Shown in pieces: positions 47,991 to 64,000 of a stretch of DNA of 64,000 bases (position 1 is its first letter; every line of letters starts with the position of its first letter). Source of the stretch: Metridium senile (Eukaryota > Cnidaria > Anthozoa > Actiniaria > Metridiidae). The translations under genes and the position numbers were made by a program. The stretch covers positions 18,363,819-18,427,818 of the forward strand of contig OX459104.1 of NCBI GenBank assembly GCA_949775045.1, in the 5' to 3' direction. A model generated the notes under the pieces. The model was not told the DNA's origin and ran no database searches. It worked only from the letters and a program-made list of their open reading frames with translations.

Positions 47991-48574
47991 ATACGGTTTA
48001 CCAAATACTTTTGCTCTTGCGAACTCGGCAAATTTGAGCAATTGAGTATAATATTGCGGCTAAATAAATATATAAACTGCACGAAAAATTTGGTCGGCAA
48101 TATGGTCATTGCGGTATTTCGGCATCAAGTGGTTGGTTTTGAATTGTTACAGCTGCTATTAGTTGTGGAATCGGTCAGCCGGTTTTGATCTACAAGAGCC
48201 AGCTCGATAATAAACTCAGGAATAGCTAGTAGCTGATTAATAAAATATGAGAATAGCAAACGGATGTCGTTTGTGGTTAGGAATAGTTTTATTACTTTTG
48301 ACTGGGAATATAACCGCATAGACAGCCCTTTATAGACTGGTGGGAGTCTAGTTCGTTAAGAAACCTTTCAAGCAATGAAATATATGTCTAAATGTTATAC
48401 AAGTCATGATCTATCTAGCAAAATCAACTTCAAGCTACGACCCTGGGTACCAGACAATGTTTCACTTTTTGCTTTGAAATGTGTAGATCTGACTATTTGA
48501 CTTTTAATGGATACAGACTGATTATAAACGCTGAATTGAATACAATTACAATTAAAACGCGCTAAATGCAATTA

Positions 48575-48740
48575 TTATATATCCTATTCAAACTCGTTTT
48601 CTTATTGGTCGAGAGCACGTCACGTGGAGGGAAATAAATCGATCTATTCCCCTCGTGAGAGGGGAATAAATCCACGTAAATAAAAAAAAATTCAAAATGG
48701 AGAGAAAATGTTTCTTCGTTTGAATAGGGTATATAATAAA
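48575..48740. mobile_element. MITE, about 165 bp
   Basis: ATATCCTATTCAAACTCG is inverted as CGTTTGAATAGGGTATAT; the middle has CCCCTCGTGAGAGGGG. Confidence 0.8.
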
Positions 48741-48888
48741 ACACTTAATGACTGGTCCCGAGGGAAACAGTTAGTTTTGTTTCCCGAGAATCTCAATGTT
48801 TCTCTCGGCCGGAGCCTCGGGAAACATTGAGATTCTCGGGAAACAAAACTAACTGTTTCCCTCGGGACCAGTCATTAAGTGCTTAATA
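48741..48888. mobile_element. Near-perfect long hairpin element
   Basis: Arms of about 65 bp (CACTTAATGACTGGTCCCGA ... TCGGGACCAGTCATTAAGTG) separated by CTCTCGGCCGGAGCCT. Directly adjoins the preceding MITE. Confidence 0.9.
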
Positions 48889-49021
48889 GTAAATCAAGAA
48901 AGCACTATGGTTGCCGGAGTATACTGGGACTAAGGATTGTTGAAATTGCGAGCTCCAAAATAAACCTTTCTTTTTTACTGTTTCCCCATTCCTTGACCAT
49001 TTCGTTTCCAGCCTTTTCATC

Positions 49022-49128
49022 TGTTTCAACAATCCCGGTCAATATTGATTCTCTTCATTCCAGTCTACCTATCACCTGATGAAGACTAGCAGTAGCAGTC
49101 GAAACGTCGCGGTCTAAGCCTACGCCAT
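49022..49128 (+). repeat. Second hammerhead-like motif with intact CTGATGA box
   Basis: CTGATGA at 49076, stem GACT/AGTC, then GAAACGTC at 49101. Stem I pairing in the flanks is poor, so it is probably a remnant of a retroelement 3' region. Confidence 0.5.
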
Positions 49129-49164
49129 TCGTGAGAGAAACAAATTATCTCATATCCACGATGA

Positions 49165-49330
49165 ATTGATAAATGGAAACTATCGAGTAAACTTGTATAG
49201 GCTGCGTCGGTGTTTGATATAAACGATAGGTAATAGAATGAAAATTCTAACACCGTAAAAAATGTTGACTTAACTTTACTGATTTTACGAGCTTTAGCCC
49301 CGGGGCTGTAGCCCTTCCTCGGAGAAAAAA
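49165..49330 (-). repeat. Hammerhead-like dispersed repeat, degenerate copy
   Basis: GGCTGCGTCGGTGTTTGATA and AGCCCTTCCTCGGAG present; the core carries a CCGGGGCTGTAGCC insertion. Confidence 0.85.
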
Positions 49331-49558
49331 ATGAATTAATGACTATAAGCATAATTTTATATTTTTTTCTGTTTCTTTATTTTCTATCGTTTTCAAGGAA
49401 GACTGTTGTAGTTATTCGGTTAACGCAGCAAATCACAGCAATTGCGGCTCGCTTCAAGATGTTCAGTTAATCTATAGTTAATAGTAGGGAGGGCATCGCT
49501 ATTCAGATTTAAATTGATTTGATGGATTTGTACGTAGGATTTCTGAATCAGTAAAACC

Positions 49559-49650
49559 GATACAATTGACTCTCTCGTAAGCGACCACCCTCGGATCAGA
49601 AGAAAGTGGTCGCTGAAGGGAGTGGTCGTTCAGAGAGAGTCAGCTGTATT
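49559..49650. mobile_element. Short MITE, about 90 bp
   Basis: ATACAATTGACTCTCTCG and AGAGAGAGTCAGCTGTAT are inverted; GCGACCACC / GTGGTCGC pairs inside. Confidence 0.75.
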
Positions 49651-49899
49651 AAGCTATAATCTACAGAAGGCTGGCCATTTTTGTGAAGTATATCTGTCAC
49701 GTGATCAAGTATATATTGCGTCTTATAACCAGTTTTACCTTGACCTATTCTGGATACACTTTGATAAACTCACAGATACACTTTACTTGCTTCCTTCATT
49801 GGAATATTACATTACGTACCGTCATCTTTTTATGTATCAAGAAATACAATACAATACAAAACAATATTTGTTTATTTTCTCATATATATAAATAAAAGT

Positions 49900-50570
49900 T
49901 ATAAAAACATGGGGGAATGTTAAGAGGTGTACGGCACAAAGCGGAATGCTTCTTTAACAATAATAATCATGATAATAGTAATGATAATAATAGTAATAAT
50001 AATAATAGTAATAATTATAACTTTTATTTAAACACGATAAGTTTAAATCTAAACTGTTGTGGTCTTGTCACCACTTCTCGAGTGTTCTGACAATCCCAAG
50101 TGCTTTATATTATAACTACATACAGCACAGAAAGCAAGTCTTATATTTCTTTTATAAAATAGACAAAATATAGATTGATACATATTTGATCAACATGCAA
50201 ACGCGCGCGCCGAATGCGTTTATTATGCACGCGATTTAACCAATCAGAATGCTAGGTTTGTAATAGTCATTTTATAATGGCTATAAGCATTATAATAAAC
50301 AACCTAAATGCTAGTCTATACTTTATTTTCTTAATGCTCTTGAAGAAAATAAATTACATACGACTTTTAACAAAAGTAGAATTTTTTTGTTTTGTTGCAA
50401 ATAATGCTAATTATTAATATTGTAATTGGCAATATTGAATGATTTAAGTGTGCAAGGCATTGCAAGAATTTGAGTGGAGTACCTCAGAACAATAGCTACA
50501 TCGTCCACTTTAAACATCGGGGGGAAATAATCTACTTTAGTCAGACAAATAAGATTGATAAGATATTGAT
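49900..50570. other. Intergenic DNA with an AAT/AGT microsatellite
   Basis: TAATAATAGTAATAA repeats at about 49960-50020; remainder unique. Confidence 0.55.
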
Positions 50571-50574
50571 ATAA

Positions 50575-50860
50575 ATAGAAACTATAGCGAGTAAAATAGG
50601 CTTCGTTGTTGTTTGACATAAACGATAGGTAATAGAATGAAATGTCTAACTGACTGTTTAAAATAGAGATAGAAACTATCGAGTAAACTAGTATAGGCTT
50701 CGTCGTTGTTTGATGTAAACGATAGGTAATAGAATGAAATTTGTAACTGACTGTTTAAAATAGAAATAGAAACTATCGAGTTACTAGTATAGGCTGCGTC
50801 GGTGTTTGATATAAACGATAGGTAATATCATGAAATGTGTAACACCATAAAAATGTGAAG
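50575..50860 (-). repeat. Hammerhead-like family, three tandem partial copies
   Basis: GAAACTATCGAGTAAACTAG and GATAGGTAATAGAATGAAAT recur three times; ribozyme-like core absent. Confidence 0.85.
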
Positions 50861-51658
50861 CTTTTAAGCTTAAAAAAACCTTCAATTTATAACTGCATGC
50901 GTCATACAAGCCAAAGTTGAAATTTTTTACGGTGCCATATGCAAATTCTATTTTATAGACCATCAATGATAAAAAAGTTTTTTAGTATAAATGTTTAAAT
51001 GAACAATTCAAGCTCTGCGTCATTGGGGACAAAATATTTTGACAAACAAGAAATAGTTATTAATTACATGTTATTGAGTTGAAGTGAATTGAAGCCATGT
51101 TTGAACATGATGATATTGATGCCATGTTAAACTCCAATGATTTTACACTGCGCAAACTCAATACAAAAACAACTTTCTTCTATAATAAAGCTAATTCCCA
51201 CATGACAAAGTCAGGGTTAATAATATGTATATTATTTGTATAAACATGTGAAGTATTTTCGCTGTTTTTCTGCATTTTTGAGTGTTTTTTTTTTTACAAG
51301 GTGAAAATAAATTACGCAGGTGGTGGGGGTGAGTAGGCGGTGCGCATGGTATTATGGGTAGGTTGTATGATCTTGGTCGGTATTGCAGATTTCGTGTTCA
51401 TTTGTAAGGCGACTGGTCGTGAGAATCTCGGCAAAACCGACATAAATAGGCACAGTTTAGATACAAAATGGACTGCTTTGGATTCTAGAAAGATTAATCT
51501 ACTAAACTGCACTTCGACAATGTGTTTCTGTCCACCGAGGAGCTGTATTTTGACGGTTTTACGGACGGGACTGTGTTGTGTTGGTCTTGTCATGTAAGCA
51601 AGTCTTCATCGTAAAGTCTGGTTGCTCGTAGGCTTCGCTGTCTACTGCAAGCTTCACC
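50861..51658. other. Upstream region and probable 5' UTR of liprin-alpha
   Basis: No TATA box or repeat recognised. Sequence becomes less AT-rich after 51300, compatible with a 5' UTR or promoter region. No second gene seen. Confidence 0.45.
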
Positions 51659-63757
<12,099 letters not shown>

Positions 63758-63800
63758 GTATACGATGACAATCTTGCTGTCAATGTTGTTAAAAAATAAA

Positions 63801-63985
63801 ATTACTGCGGTTTTCGTCTTTCTGCGAACTCAGACATTCTAACGTCTAGTCGTGAAATACGTTTTTGGCTGCTGCTAATTACTCGGCACCTGTTATGTCT
63901 TTGATTGACGGCAGACAAAAACGTATTTCACAGCTAACCGTTGGAATGTCTGAGTTTGCAGAAAGTCAAAAAGAAATGCAGTAAT
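63801..63985. mobile_element. MITE, about 185 bp
   Basis: ATTACTGC + TTTCTGCGAACTCAGACATT at the left and AATGTCTGAGTTTGCAGAAA + GCAGTAAT at the right. Lies just after the last liprin exon in the window. Confidence 0.88.
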
Positions 63986-64000
63986 AAATCAATATTTGAG

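Overview
The window is animal nuclear DNA: small exons with consensus GT/AG junctions, secreted multidomain genes, and introns full of microsatellites, minisatellites, palindromic MITE-like elements and tRNA-derived SINEs. The gene content (ShK modules, MAM plus trypsin proteases, a mesothelin/stereocilin-type repeat protein, liprin-alpha) and the style of the repeats best fit a cnidarian, probably an anthozoan (anemone or coral). The species cannot be fixed from sequence alone.

Layout. (1) 1-18262, minus strand: 22 exons in a continuous reading frame (1048 codons) of a secreted alpha-helical repeat protein of the mesothelin/stereocilin/otoancorin type; its 3' end lies to the left of the window. 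(2) 21814-30133, plus: a complete six-coding-exon gene for a 264-residue secreted protein with two ShK modules alternating with two small CC/GC cysteine modules. (3) 33515-38987 and (4) 40490-47199, plus: tandem paralogues encoding signal peptide, MAM domain, Pro/Thr-rich linker and trypsin-type protease (452 and 455 residues), each with nine coding exons. (5) 51659-63757, plus: the 5' part of liprin-alpha, 20 coding exons and about 877 codons up to the start of the first SAM domain; the gene continues to the right.

Every exon chain was checked by reading phase, which closes in frame across all five genes. Genes 2-4 encode secreted or extracellular proteins, and gene 1 probably does too. Gene 5 is a cytoplasmic scaffold unrelated to its neighbours.

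The most unusual features are: (a) minisatellites in the protease genes whose repeat units contain a real splice site, so authentic donors or acceptors sit at the edge of arrays of copied decoy sites; (b) a dispersed and tandemly amplified repeat family carrying a hammerhead-ribozyme-like motif; (c) a repeat in a protease intron that shares the donor and last exon bases of an exon in gene 1, and that also provides an 'empty site' for a nested MITE; (d) identical last exons in the two protease paralogues although their MAM halves have diverged.
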